NCBI RefSeq assembly: GCF_003054965.1
Contig: NZ_MIES01000026.1
Coordinates: 310,001-374,000 of the forward strand
Length of the DNA stretch: 64,000 nucleotides
Direction of reading: 5' to 3'
Origin: Saccharospirillum sp. MSK14-1
GTDB lineage: Bacteria > Pseudomonadota > Gammaproteobacteria > Pseudomonadales > Natronospirillaceae
Part shown: positions 36,101 through 49,357 of the stretch, in pieces
Position numbering within the stretch: the stretch's first letter is position 1
Layout: each line of letters starts with the position of its first letter
Program-made: the position numbers and the translations under genes
The notes under the pieces: model-generated
The model's database searches: none
Seen by the model: only the letters and a program-made list of their open reading frames with translations
Told to the model about the DNA's origin: nothing

Positions 36101-37047
36101 ATTTCTCCACACACTTGATTACGACCAGCGTACTTGGCCATTGCCAGGCGCTGGTCGGTTTTAAAAATCAATTGCTCCAGCGATAAACCCGGTTCCCAGC
36201 TCATGACCCCTGCGCTTAACGTCAGTGAGCGTTTGATGCCGTCGACGCGACTTTCGGTGAAGCGTTGGCGTAGACGATTAATGGTATTCACCGCCGCTTC
36301 CATATCCGTTTCTGGCAGCAACACCATAAATTCTTCCTCGCCATAACGAGCGCTGATATCGGCATCACGCAGATTATCCCGAATCAGATTCGCCAACGAA
36401 CATAAAACCCGATCAGCGGCCTCATGACCGTAGGTGTCGTTAACACTTTTGAAATGATCGAGATCGATCAGAGCCAACGAAAAGGTGTTGCCGTAACGTT
36501 TGGCCTGGGCGTTGAGTCGGTCGAGCTGCTCAAGCATAAAGCGGCGGTTGTGCAAACCGGTCAGCGGGTCGCGAACCCGGGCGTCATCGAGTGCCGCTTG
36601 CTGCGCTTGCAGATCGGCTTCTAGGCGTTTTTCCGCACTGATGTCTTTGACAATCACCAATGCCTGGCGGCAGTTGGCCAGCATCACCGGCAAGACGGTT
36701 AATCGTAGCCAATGTGCCTCGCCTTCACGCCGCAATTGCCAGATCTGCTGTTGAGTTTGCTGGCTATTTAAGACGTTGAGAATGACCTTGCTGGCGTCAG
36801 TGGCTTTGTCTTCGAGCTCAAACAAATCGCCTGGCTTGGGCATGGGTTCACCGACAACCGGCTGGTGACTGAGCAGAACCTCGGTGGTGTCGTTCCAGGC
36901 GAGAACACGCTGATCGGCATCGAGCAGCAGATAACCACTGCCGGTGGCGTCAAACAGTTCGGCGTAGTGATGCACTAAACCTTTAAAGAAGGCATCGCGT
37001 TCGCCGTCAGTGGGCAGCGTTTGGTAGTGGCTGATCCAGGCGTCCAT
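36097..37047 (-). CDS. PAS-GGDEF protein with altered GEEEF signature
   Basis: 316 residues from the ATG at 37047. PAS-like domain (residues ~30-135), a short coiled linker, then a GGDEF domain starting DARVRDPLTGLHNRRFMLEQL. The signature reads R-Y-G-E-E-E-F (G236-F240), with Glu in place of the second Gly; the I-site RDAD (227-230) is intact. The second Gly contacts the GTP ribose and phosphates, so activity may be reduced or lost, and the protein might act as a c-di-GMP receptor. Converges with the TPR gene by 4 bases. Confidence 0.88.
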   Translation of the reverse strand: MDAWISHYQTLPTDGERDAFFKGLVHHYAELFDATGSGYLLLDADQRVLAWNDTTEVLLSHQPVVGEPMPKPGDLFELEDKATDASKVILNVLNSQQTQQQIWQLRREGEAHWLRLTVLPVMLANCRQALVIVKDISAEKRLEADLQAQQAALDDARVRDPLTGLHNRRFMLEQLDRLNAQAKRYGNTFSLALIDLDHFKSVNDTYGHEAADRVLCSLANLIRDNLRDADISARYGEEEFMVLLPETDMEAAVNTINRLRQRFTESRVDGIKRSLTLSAGVMSWEPGLSLEQLIFKTDQRLAMAKYAGRNQVCGEI

Positions 37048-37118
37048 GAAGTGCAAATTTTGTTGGATGTGCCGGGAGTATAGCTGAAGCGTAAATCAGT
37101 CCCAATCTCTGTTCGGAT

Positions 37119-37723
37119 TTACGCTTTGCGAAAGACGGCTTCGACGGCTACTCGCCATTGTGGCGTCCAATCGTCGGTGGGTTTGCGACGGAACTCGCTG
37201 CGCACAAATTGATTGATGCGACCTTCGGCCAGCGCCAACATCAGGTTGGCCGCTTGCGATGCGCTTAATGTCGACTTTAACCCTTCACGAATTTCCGCTT
37301 CGCGGATGATTTGTTTTAACTGGGTTTCCAAACGGTCGAACACCTGAGCGACGCGCGAACGCAGACGTTCAACTTCGCCAGCCAACGCATCGCCAATCAG
37401 AATGCGGCACATGCCCGGGTTGCGCTCAGCAAAAGCGAGCAACAAGGTCAGCAAGGCTTCGCACTGAGGGATGGCATTGCGTTCTTCTTCGAGGATGCGG
37501 CTGACGCGTGAGAAGAGGGTGTCTTCAATGAATTCGATCAGCCCTTCGAACATCTTTGCCTTACTGGGAAAATGTCGATACAGCGCGGCTTCTGAAACAC
37601 CGACCACTTTTGCCAGACGCGCCGTCGTGATCGGTTGCCCCGGACTGGTTTCCAGCATATGGGCCAGGGCTTGCAGGATCTGGTCGCGGCGTGACAGTGA
37701 TTCGGTTGGTAAGGTAGCGGTCA

Positions 37724-37724
<1 letters not shown>
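37119..37724 (-). CDS. slmA: Nucleoid occlusion factor SlmA
   Basis: 201 residues, TetR fold, the usual SlmA length. HTH residues ~28-60 ([34 protein letters not shown]) and a conserved [14 protein letters not shown] segment. It binds SBS sites on DNA and blocks FtsZ rings over the nucleoid. Start overlaps the argB stop by one base (TAATG), a conserved arrangement. Confidence 0.95.
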
Positions 37725-38677
<953 letters not shown>

Positions 38678-38731
38678 TCAGGTTGGCGAGCGTCAAATGA
38701 TACGCAATTTAGGCGTCGGGGTCGTGCTCTG

Positions 38732-39388
38732 TTAACCGACTTTTAAGGTCGATTGCTGTTTAGACAGAGCGCGTTTTTGTCGCCGTCTTCCCAGCCAGCC
38801 ACGGCCCACCCGATAGCTGGCGTAAACCGCCAGGCCGTAAGGTCCAGTTGCCCAGCGCGCGGCCGATTTAACGCCCCAGTCCAAGGCCAGCTGCCCGAGA
38901 ATGGGTGACAGTCTTTGCGGTGTGCCGGGCTGGAAATCTCGTCCCAGTGTCTTGCGGGTTGCCTCAAGGCCGGGATGCAACAAGCCCAGGCCCAGGTCGA
39001 CCCAGTCCATTTGCTGGCTGTGATGATCGCCATTGATGGCCCAGTAGCAAAAATGTTCGCAGTTATTGGCGTGGACGTTGTAGCGGTTTTCGCCCAGTCG
39101 GCTGCGTGCCCGGGCGACACTTTGTTGGCGACTGAACTGACGCTCAACATGGGTCCGGCGATAGAGTGTGCGGCCACCGCAGAATTCGCTCAGGCTGGTT
39201 TCGGCCAAGGGTCCGGCCCGAAGACCTTCGACCCAGCCTGCGTAATGGACCACCTGGCCGTTGCCGATATAAAGACCATGATGGCTGTAGCCTGCCCGGC
39301 GAACCCAGAGGTGGTCGCCGGGCAGCAAGCTGTCCCGCTGTGGGTCGATGCGGCGGTTGTAGCGTTGGAATAGGCGTGCAATGACCAT
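38732..39388 (-). CDS. LRAT-domain (NlpC/P60-like permuted thiol) protein
   Basis: 218 residues from the ATG at 39388. LRAT-type pattern: LLPGDHLWVRRAGYSHHGLYIG (H37), VVHYAG (H48) and NNCEHFCYW (C110), matching the His-His-Cys arrangement of lecithin:retinol acyltransferase and HRASLS phospholipases. After the domain, residues ~135-218 include a weakly hydrophobic, Arg/Lys-rich tail (VGRGWLGRRRQKRAL) that may bind membrane. In bacteria such proteins are sparse and mostly uncharacterised; acyl transfer on lipids or a peptidase role are both possible. Confidence 0.82.
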   Translation of the reverse strand: MVIARLFQRYNRRIDPQRDSLLPGDHLWVRRAGYSHHGLYIGNGQVVHYAGWVEGLRAGPLAETSLSEFCGGRTLYRRTHVERQFSRQQSVARARSRLGENRYNVHANNCEHFCYWAINGDHHSQQMDWVDLGLGLLHPGLEATRKTLGRDFQPGTPQRLSPILGQLALDWGVKSAARWATGPYGLAVYASYRVGRGWLGRRRQKRALSKQQSTLKVG

Positions 39389-39978
39389 TCGGATGCCTGT
39401 CTTTAACACTCTGTGTCTATCTTCCACATTCAGGCTGGAAACGCACCTGCGATTTGGTTGTTTTCGGCATTTTGATCCGACCTTGGCCTCGTTAAAACGC
39501 GCGCTCTGTTCTTTAGGGGTAAAACAAACGCACAGGGCGTTGAAGGGCTGGGCATTGCCCGGCACTCATAATGATTAGTGTTATAACTTATTGAATTGAG
39601 CGCAAAAATGCGATTTAACCCGTGAACAGTGTGCGGGGTTCTGGGCGTTATCGACCCAACAAGAACTTTAGGGACCTTACTAATTTGTCGCTATAAGACG
39701 ACAAAACCTAATTATAATCCGATTAAATGCTAACTTTTGTAACGTCGTTGTTGAAAAGAAGGTTTCTGATGTGCGGCGTTTCTATAACTGTTCAGAACCG
39801 TCATTAAGCCGTCATCTTCATCTTGCCTTTGATAAATCCTTTTGCCATTCTCATACAGCTCTAAGGATTTTGAGGCGCTGTGCTGTTAGCAGCTTGAGTC
39901 GGCGTGACTCAAATCGGTGACCAACAAAAACGGTCGTGCCTTACCGGATAAGGTCGACAGCCCACGGAGGTTAACGAG
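39389..39978. other. Long AT-rich control region upstream of teaA
   Basis: 590 bases between the divergent LRAT gene and teaA. The part at ~39570-39760 is clearly richer in A and T than its surroundings, with a TATAAT at 39713-39718 lacking a proper -35 and a GTCG/CGAC repeat at 39687-39702. The proximal part ends with GGAGG before the teaA ATG. No reading frame with coding character was seen. Long AT-rich upstream regions of this kind are common for osmoregulated promoters. Confidence 0.45.
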
Positions 39979-40995
39979 ATGAAAAACACCCCTGCTCTGA
40001 TCAAACTGACTGGCATTGCGGTGGCGACGATGACAACCGCCAGCCTGGCGATGGCCGATACTTGGCGCTATGCCCACGAAGAATACGAAGGCGATGTTCA
40101 GGATGTGTTTGCGTACGATTTTAAAGAGTACATCGAAGACAATTCTGACCATACCGTTCAGGTGTATCGCTTCGGTGAGTTGGGCGAATCCGACGACATC
40201 ATGGAGCAAACCCAAAACGGCATTCTGCAATTCGTTAACCAGTCGCCCGGCTTTACCGGCTCGCTGATTCCGGAAGCGCAGATCTTCTTCATTCCGTATC
40301 TGTTGCCGACCGATTTCGACACCGTCGTACAGTTCTTCCGCGACAGTGAGGCGATCAACGACGACTTCCCCGAGCTGTACGCCGAACAAGGTCTGGAATT
40401 GCTGAAGATGTACCCGGAAGGCGAAATGGTGGTGACCGTTGATGAACCGGTAACCAGCCCTGCCGATTTTGATGGTAAGAAAATCCGCACCATGACCAAT
40501 CCGCTGTTGTCGGAAACCTATGAAGCCTTTGGTGCCACACCGACCCCACTGCCTTGGGGCGAAGTGTACGGTGCGCTGCAAACCAACATGATTCAGGGCC
40601 AGGAAAACCCGATTTTCTGGATTGAATCCGGTGGTCTGTATGAAGTGTCGCCAAACCTGATTTTCACCAAGCACGGCTGGTTTACCACCGCCATGATGGC
40701 CAATCAGGATTTCTACGATGACCTGTCCGATGAAGACAAACAGCTGGTTCAGGACGCGTCCAATTACGCCTTTAACCAGATCATCGAACACATCGATGGC
40801 TTGGCCGAGCAATCGCTGCAAAACATTCAGGCCGACAGCGATGAGGTGAATGTGGTGCGTTTGAGCGATGCGCAAATTGCCGCGTTCAAAGAGCGCGCGC
40901 CTCAGGTTGAAGAAGCCTTTATCGAAATGACCGGAGCCGGTGGTCGCGATCTGTTGGAGCAATTCCAGCAAGACCTCGAAGAAGCTCAGATGTAA
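39979..40995 (+). CDS. teaA: TRAP ectoine/hydroxyectoine periplasmic binding protein
   Basis: 338 residues with a signal peptide (residues ~1-26, ending SLAMAD). The mature part closely follows my recollection of Halomonas TeaA: WRYAHEEYEGDVQDVF, QVYRFGELGESDDIMEQTQ, GQENPIFWIESGGLYEVSPN. TeaA binds ectoine and hydroxyectoine with high affinity for recovery of leaked solute. First gene of teaABCD; a perfect hairpin follows. Confidence 0.93.
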   Translation: MKNTPALIKLTGIAVATMTTASLAMADTWRYAHEEYEGDVQDVFAYDFKEYIEDNSDHTVQVYRFGELGESDDIMEQTQNGILQFVNQSPGFTGSLIPEAQIFFIPYLLPTDFDTVVQFFRDSEAINDDFPELYAEQGLELLKMYPEGEMVVTVDEPVTSPADFDGKKIRTMTNPLLSETYEAFGATPTPLPWGEVYGALQTNMIQGQENPIFWIESGGLYEVSPNLIFTKHGWFTTAMMANQDFYDDLSDEDKQLVQDASNYAFNQIIEHIDGLAEQSLQNIQADSDEVNVVRLSDAQIAAFKERAPQVEEAFIEMTGAGGRDLLEQFQQDLEEAQM

Positions 40996-41001
40996 TCAGG
41001 C

Positions 41002-41034
41002 ATGGCCGGCGTCTTTGCGCCGGCCATCTGCTTT
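41002..41034 (+). terminator. Hairpin after teaA
   Basis: Perfect 10-base arms ATGGCCGGCG and CGCCGGCCAT around TCTTTG, then CTGCTTTT. The T-run is short and displaced, so it is probably partial termination or 3' protection favouring TeaA over the membrane subunits. Confidence 0.65.
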
Positions 41035-41118
41035 TCAGGGTGATCATTAGCAGGCATTTGCACTTGGACGTGCCGACTTGGCCGGACAAAAGCGGTGCCA
41101 ACGAACGGAGTGCAAGCG

Positions 41119-41694
41119 ATGACAGAGAACGCCCCTGAGTCCTACCAATCGGCCTTGCCCGGCTTTCTGGGCACCATCGATCTGGCCATCAGCAAAGTCG
41201 AAGCCGTGATTCTGGCACTGGGTGTGATCCTGATGGCGGTGAATACCTGTGTGAATGTCATTGCCCGCTTTGTGTTTTCCGAAGGGTTGTTTTTTTCCGG
41301 CGAAATTAATCGCATCCTGATCATTATGATCACCTTTGCCGGCATCGGTTATGCGGCGCGCCATGGTCGCCATATTCGGATGTCAGCGATCTACGATTTG
41401 CTCCCCCACAAAGGCCGCAAAGTGGTGATGATCATCATCTCTTTGTTTACCGCGGCCGTGATGTTTTTCCTGTGTTACTTCGCCATGGTCTACATCCTCG
41501 ATACGTTCGAGCGCGGCCGGGTTTTACCGGCGCTGCAATTTCCTATCTGGATCATTTATGTCTGGGTGCCGATCGGCTTGGCGGTCACCGGCATTCAATA
41601 TTTCCTCACAGCCATTACCAATCTGCGTGCCAAGGATGTCTATTTATCCACCGGTGTACTCGATGGTTACGCCGATACTGAATCCGAAGTTTGA
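41119..41694 (+). CDS. teaB: TRAP transporter small membrane subunit (DctQ type)
   Basis: 191 residues from the ATG at 41119, eight bases after GGAG; the earlier frame start at 41095 lacks a ribosome site. Four membrane helices, with the DctQ pattern NVIARFVFSEGLFFSGEINRILIIMITFAG. Forms the sodium-driven ectoine permease with TeaC. Confidence 0.92.
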   Translation: MTENAPESYQSALPGFLGTIDLAISKVEAVILALGVILMAVNTCVNVIARFVFSEGLFFSGEINRILIIMITFAGIGYAARHGRHIRMSAIYDLLPHKGRKVVMIIISLFTAAVMFFLCYFAMVYILDTFERGRVLPALQFPIWIIYVWVPIGLAVTGIQYFLTAITNLRAKDVYLSTGVLDGYADTESEV

Positions 41695-41724
41695 GCCAAC
41701 CGCCACTGCGAGAAGGATGACACC

Positions 41725-43011
41725 ATGGCAACCACCTTGATGCTCATAATGGTCGTGCTGCTGTTGCTCGGCTTTCCAATGATGATTCCGCTGACCACGG
41801 CGGCTCTGGTCGGCTTCTTTATGATGTTCGACGGCTTCGGTCAGATGGATACTTTTATTCAGCAAATGATGGGCGGTATCCGCCCGGCATCGCTGATTGC
41901 CGTCCCCATGTTTATTCTCGCTGCCGATATCATGACGCGCGGCCAGTCGGCCGACCGGTTGATCAATATGGTGATGGCCTTTATCGGTCACATTAAAGGC
42001 GGGTTGGCGGTCAGTACCGCGGCCTCCTGTACGCTCTTTGGCGCGGTCTCCGGTTCCACTCAGGCGACGGTGGTGGCGGTGGGTTCACCGTTGCGGCCGA
42101 AGATGCTCAAAGCCGGTTATTCCGATCCTTTTACGCTGGCGTTGATCATCAACTCCAGTGACATTGCGTTTTTAATTCCGCCCAGCATCGGCATGATCAT
42201 TTATGGTGTGATATCCGAGACCTCCATTGCCGAACTCTTTATCGCGGGTATTGGTCCGGGTCTGCTGATTCTGTTGATGTTCTCGCTCTACTGCCTCACC
42301 TACGCCTACATCAATAAGGTACCAACGGAGCCGAAGGCGAGTTGGTCTGAGCGCGGCAACGCGGTGGTGAAAGCCATCTGGCCGCTGTTCTTCCCAGTCA
42401 TCATTGTGGGCGGTATTTACGGGGGTATTTTCAGTCCAACGGAAGCCGCCGCTGTCTGTGTGCTCTATGCGTTTTTCTTAGAATTTGTGGTGTTCCGTTC
42501 ACTGCAAATTCCCGATATTTATCGCATTGCCAAATCGACTGGCTTGATCACCGCCGTCGTTTTTATTCTGGTTGGCGTCGGTAATGGGTTTTCGTGGATC
42601 ATTTCCTTTGCGCAGATTCCGCAAACCATTATGGAAGCGGTTGGCATTAGTGAAATGGGTCCGACCGGTGTGCTGATTTCCATCTGCGTTGCCTTCTTTA
42701 TTGCCTGTATGTTTGTCGACCCGATTGTCGTCATCCTGGTGCTGACACCCATCTTTGCGCCCTCCATTGCTGCGACCGGTCTCGACCCGGTGCACGTCGG
42801 TATCCTGATTACCTTGCAAGTCGCCATTGGTTCGGCCACACCGCCTTTTGGCTGCGACATCTTTACCGCCATTGCCATCTTTAAACGGCCTTATTGGGAG
42901 GTCATCCGCGGCACGCCGCCCTTTATCTTTATGCTTGTTGTGGCCGCCGGTTTGCTGATCGTCTATCCACAGATTGCGCTGTTTCTCAGAGACCTCGCTT
43001 TCGCTGATTGA
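41725..43011 (+). CDS. teaC: TRAP transporter large membrane subunit (DctM type)
   Basis: 428 residues with about 12 membrane segments. DctM landmarks: [73 protein letters not shown], and [10 protein letters not shown] near the C-terminus. The transport-catalysing subunit. Confidence 0.94.
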   Translation: MATTLMLIMVVLLLLGFPMMIPLTTAALVGFFMMFDGFGQMDTFIQQMMGGIRPASLIAVPMFILAADIMTRGQSADRLINMVMAFIGHIKGGLAVSTAASCTLFGAVSGSTQATVVAVGSPLRPKMLKAGYSDPFTLALIINSSDIAFLIPPSIGMIIYGVISETSIAELFIAGIGPGLLILLMFSLYCLTYAYINKVPTEPKASWSERGNAVVKAIWPLFFPVIIVGGIYGGIFSPTEAAAVCVLYAFFLEFVVFRSLQIPDIYRIAKSTGLITAVVFILVGVGNGFSWIISFAQIPQTIMEAVGISEMGPTGVLISICVAFFIACMFVDPIVVILVLTPIFAPSIAATGLDPVHVGILITLQVAIGSATPPFGCDIFTAIAIFKRPYWEVIRGTPPFIFMLVVAAGLLIVYPQIALFLRDLAFAD

Positions 43012-43040
43012 TCGTTGATTCTCAGGCACAGGATGTCGCC

Positions 43041-43481
43041 ATGTTTAAAAAAATACTGGTCGCCGTGGATGGTTCCCGCGCGGCCCTGAATGCGCTCGAT
43101 ACCGCCATTGAAATGCAGAGCCTGACTCAGGCTGAGATCTTGTTGCTGTGTGTGTTTAAGCATCACAGCTTGTTTGAGGCGTCGCTGTCGATGGTGCGAC
43201 CGCAGGAGATTCAGATTCCCGATCAGGCGTTGAACGAATACGCTCGTGAAGTGGTTGAGCAAGCCAAGCATCACGCCAAAGAGCAGGGCGCTTCACAAGT
43301 GCGTGGTTTTGTTAAAGGCGGGCGACCGTCGAAAACCATCGTCAATTTTGCCCGTGATAAAGACATCGATCTGATCGTGCTGGGTACCCACGGTACCCAC
43401 AGTGATAAAGATGGCATGTTGCTCGGCAGTGTGTCGCATCGTGTGGCGAGCTTGGCGCACTGTCCGACCTTGGTGGTTTAG
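43041..43481 (+). CDS. teaD: Universal stress protein associated with the ectoine TRAP importer
   Basis: 146 residues from the ATG at 43041. UspA fold: [16 protein letters not shown] start, and a G-x2-G-x10-G-S ATP loop ([16 protein letters not shown]), one residue longer than the common G-2x-G-9x-G. In Halomonas elongata TeaD is an ATP-binding regulator that restrains TeaABC. Same order here. A terminator follows. Confidence 0.9.
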   Translation: MFKKILVAVDGSRAALNALDTAIEMQSLTQAEILLLCVFKHHSLFEASLSMVRPQEIQIPDQALNEYAREVVEQAKHHAKEQGASQVRGFVKGGRPSKTIVNFARDKDIDLIVLGTHGTHSDKDGMLLGSVSHRVASLAHCPTLVV

Positions 43482-43552
43482 AAACCGTATTTAGCGAGTA
43501 ATCTTGTTGCCGCCGTTGAGTGCGTTGGCGATGTCTTTCAGGTGATTAGGGT

Positions 43553-43584
43553 GAGGCGCCGTTGATGGTCACGGCGCCTCTTTT
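43553..43584 (+). terminator. Intrinsic terminator after teaABCD
   Basis: GAGGCGCCGT (43553-43562) and ACGGCGCCTC (43571-43580) form a 10-base stem with an eight-base loop and TTTT after it. It lies 72 bases beyond the teaD stop. Confidence 0.8.
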
Positions 43585-43615
43585 GGTGCCACGATATTAA
43601 CGAGGATGCCCGTCC

Positions 43616-44714
43616 ATGACGCAGATACCCTCGCACATGAAGGCAGTGCAACTGATTGGCCATGGTGGCCTGGATCAATTGCACTATCGTGACGACGTTG
43701 TCACCCCCAAACCAGCCGACGGTGAGGTGCTGATTGAAGTCACCGCCTGCGGCATGAACAACACCGATGTCTGGGTTCGCGAAGGCGCTTACGGCAGCGA
43801 AACGGATCCCAATTCGGTATCGACCTGGCGGCGCGGGCGTTCAACGCTTTCCTTTCCGCGCATTCAGGGAACCGACAGCGTGGGTCGCATTGTTGCTGTC
43901 GGTGACGGCGTGCCGACCGAGCGTATTGGCCAGCGGGTGATGGTCGATTTCAGTATCTACAACCGGCCTGAAGGCGATGACAGTCTCGCCGACATTGATT
44001 ACATCGGCCATGGTCGCGACGGGGGGTATGCCGAGTATCAAACCGTGCCCTCGGCCAACGCTTATGAAATCAACGCCCCGTTAAGCGATGCCGAACTGGC
44101 CACCTTTTGTTGCGCCTATTTAACCGCCGAACAGATGCTGGAGCGGGCCCAGTTAAGTCAGGGCGAGCGGGTTCTGGTAACTGGGGCATCGGGTGGCGTC
44201 GGCTCTGCCATTGTGCAGCTGGCGCGAGTGCGTGGCGCCATTCCGTATGCCGTTTCCAGCGCCGGCAAAGAAGCCGCACTGAAAGACATTGGCGCGGAAG
44301 CGGTGATTCTGCGTGATACAGCGGATCTCGTCGCTGATGTCGAGTCGGTGGTCGGTGCGCCCATTGATGTGGTTGCTGATCTGGTGGCCGGGCCGATGTT
44401 TAACGACTTGTTGCGTATTTTGCGCCCGGAAGGGCGCTACACCACGGCGGGTGCCATCGGCGGGCCGGTGGTTGAACTCGATCTGCGCACCCTGTACCTC
44501 AAACAATTGCAGTTGCACGGGTCGTCTCAGGGTACGCGCACGGACTTCCGGCGTTTGGTGCGATATATCGAAAACGGACAGATTAAACCCTTGCTCGACC
44601 GCACCTTTAAGTTGTCGGATTTTCACGAGGCGCAACGCACGTTCATCAGCAAAACCTACATCGGCAAGCTGGTGGTGGTGCCGGATCAGCATTGGCAAGC
44701 CGAGGGCGCGCGTT

Positions 44715-44728
<14 letters not shown>
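43616..44728 (+). CDS. MDR-family alcohol dehydrogenase / quinone oxidoreductase
   Basis: 370 residues. GroES-like N-terminus (ACGMNNTDVWVREGAYG), then the nucleotide fold with VLVTGASGGVGSAIVQLARVRGA. The structural-zinc cysteine cluster of classic ADHs is absent, so it is probably the zinc-free or single-zinc type. Overlaps the following proline-racemase-fold gene by 14 bases, which suggests a shared pathway. Substrate unknown. Confidence 0.88.
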
Positions 44729-47286
<2,558 letters not shown>

Positions 47287-47371
47287 GGCATCGGTCTCGC
47301 TGTGGTCGAGGCCGCAAGGGTACTCAGATGTGGGCGCAGTGACAATTGATGCGCTATGGGGCCGAGGCGCA

Positions 47372-48472
47372 TTACAGTCGGCAGTAGCCGCCCGGTTGCT
47401 GCTGAATCCACCCCCCCAGTTCGAGCTCCAATAAAGGCTCTAATAACGACTGAGGGCTGCACGCCAATTGTTGGCTGAGGGTTTCCAGAGCCTGGGGTTC
47501 GCTCGACAGCAAGGCCAACAGACTCATTTGAATGGCGGGCAGATCGGCGTCGGGTATCGAGTTGGACGATGGCTTTGCCATTGAGGTGCGATGACCGGGT
47601 GCGAGCACCGCCAGTAAATCATCGGCACTGGCCAGCAAGCCCGCGCCATCTTGAATCAACCGATGACACCCGGCCGCATTTGGATTGCCGATATCACCGG
47701 GCAACGCAAATACCTCGCGGCCTTGTTCGAGGGCATGTTCGGCGGTAATCAATGAACCACTGCGCTGTGCCGCTTCTACGACTACGAGCGCGTCACTTAA
47801 ACCGCTGATGATGCGATTACGGCGGGGAAAATGCCCAGGCTTGGGCTGGGTTCCCAGCGGATGCTCGGACACTAATGCACCGGCGGCGCTTATCTGTTCA
47901 AACAAGGACCGATGGCTTTTGGGGTAAACCACATCCACGCCGCACCCCAATACCGCAATGGTCTGGCCTGAACCGTCCAGAGCGCCCTGGTGGGCACAGC
48001 CATCAATGCCGGCGGCACCACCGGAGGTGATCACCAAACCACCCAGACTGAGTTCGCGGCCGAGCTGTCGGGCATGACGCTGAGCCGCTAGGGTGGCATT
48101 GCGACTGCCGACCATGCCGACTTGCTGCTGGCGTAACAACTCAGCATCGCCTTTGACCCACAGCAGCAGAGGCGGATCGGGGATTTCCAGCAATAAAGAC
48201 GGGTAACGAGCGTCCTGCAAGCTGATCAGATGATGCTGGCCCGCTTCCGCCCAGCGCAGTTGAGCCTGCGCCTGCCGATGCACCGGGTGTTGTTCACCCA
48301 GGCGTTTCATTTCCAGCAGCGTGGCGGTCAGGTCGGTAGGTAATGACCAGCGCTCGGGCCGATCAAACAACTGCTGTGGATGACTGAGCCGGTTTAGCAG
48401 CGAGTGGCTGCGCCGCACACCCAGGCCGGGCGTCAGCACCCAGCGCAACCACAGCAGACGATCATCGTTCAT
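47372..48472 (-). CDS. dprA: DNA processing protein DprA (Smf)
   Basis: 366 residues from the ATG at 48472; the frame open to 48631 lacks family character. Loads RecA on incoming single-stranded DNA in transformation. Rossmann core: VGSRNATLAAQRHARQLG, TSGGAAGIDGCAHQGAL, AVLGCGVDVVYP, SEHPLGTQPKPGHFPRRNRIISGLS. The C-terminal winged helix (~300-366) is present. Confidence 0.95.
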   Translation of the reverse strand: MNDDRLLWLRWVLTPGLGVRRSHSLLNRLSHPQQLFDRPERWSLPTDLTATLLEMKRLGEQHPVHRQAQAQLRWAEAGQHHLISLQDARYPSLLLEIPDPPLLLWVKGDAELLRQQQVGMVGSRNATLAAQRHARQLGRELSLGGLVITSGGAAGIDGCAHQGALDGSGQTIAVLGCGVDVVYPKSHRSLFEQISAAGALVSEHPLGTQPKPGHFPRRNRIISGLSDALVVVEAAQRSGSLITAEHALEQGREVFALPGDIGNPNAAGCHRLIQDGAGLLASADDLLAVLAPGHRTSMAKPSSNSIPDADLPAIQMSLLALLSSEPQALETLSQQLACSPQSLLEPLLELELGGWIQQQPGGYCRL

Positions 48473-48847
48473 TCCCTGAACTCCTTGTCGAGATTCCGGC
48501 ACATTCAGGCCGGTAACTGACGCGGTGTAACCAGAAGCACACACAAAAGCGGCGTTGCTGAATTTCCCCAGGGCCGCTTTCCCGTTACAATCCGCGCCGC
48601 GCGCTGCTCGCTGTCCCTCCTGGACAGGCAAAGCTCAGGCAGTCTAACAGTGAACGAAGGTTCGCCAAGATGAGGCGGACGCCTTTGACTGGAACTGAGT
48701 GATAAATCACAGCAGTGGCGTCAGGCAGAAACACGCGATAGTGCTAGGCTATCAGCGGTTGGAATGTCGGCTAATTGAAACGACGAAATCTGTCTACATA
48801 CTGTACAATATTCATTCATATCCGGTTGTCAGGAAGCGATTAAGACC
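48473..48847. other. Divergent intergenic region between dprA and def
   Basis: 375 bases. Contains GATAG/CTATC (48738-48754) and several loose GC-rich inverted repeats at 48600-48690. On the def side TTGAAA at 48775-48780 with CATACT/TACAAT words at 48798-48809 gives only an imperfect promoter. The LysM-protein gene often between dprA and def in relatives is absent, and no reading frame with coding character was found. Confidence 0.4.
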
Positions 48848-49354
48848 ATGGCCAAATTAGAGATTCTCGAATACCCCGATCCGCGGCTGCGTACCAAAGC
48901 CAAGCCGGTGGCCGAGGTGGAAGAGCGGCATCGCACGCTGGCGGCGGACATGCTCGAAACCATGTATGACGCCCCGGGCATCGGTCTGGCGGCAAGTCAG
49001 GTGAATGTGCATGAGCGCATCATTGTGGTCGACGTCTCCGAAGATCAGTCCGATCCGCACATTCTGATCAACCCTGAATACGACAAGCTCGGTGAGCCGG
49101 TGGAAACACAGGAAGGGTGTTTGTCGGTCCCGGGTTATTACGAGCGCGTCACCCGCTCCGACAAAATCCGCTGTCGCGCCTTGAACGAAATGGGCGAAGC
49201 CATCGAGTTCGAAGCTGAAGACTTGTTTGCCATCTGCATTCAGCACGAAATCGATCACTTGGATGGCAAGTTGTTCGTCGACTATTTGTCGAACCTGAAG
49301 CGTACCCGCATCCGCAAGAAGCTGGAGAAGCAGCATAAGCTGACGGTCTCCTGA
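48848..49354 (+). CDS. def: Peptide deformylase
   Basis: 168 residues. Removes the N-formyl group from nascent proteins. The three motifs are intact: [17 protein letters not shown] (Cys metal ligand) and QHEIDHL (two His ligands and catalytic Glu). Heads a def-fmt-rsmB-trkA-trkH run. Confidence 0.97.
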   Translation: MAKLEILEYPDPRLRTKAKPVAEVEERHRTLAADMLETMYDAPGIGLAASQVNVHERIIVVDVSEDQSDPHILINPEYDKLGEPVETQEGCLSVPGYYERVTRSDKIRCRALNEMGEAIEFEAEDLFAICIQHEIDHLDGKLFVDYLSNLKRTRIRKKLEKQHKLTVS

Positions 49355-49357
49355 TCG

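Noticed and set aside
39685-39718. teaA promoter using TTGTCG and TATAAT
   Set aside because: The spacer would be 22 bases, too long for sigma-70, and the element is about 260 bases from the start codon; kept only as a note in the region entry.
48600-48690. Small RNA or riboswitch before def
   Set aside because: Scattered inverted repeats but no recognisable conserved blocks, no coherent fold by eye and no terminator.
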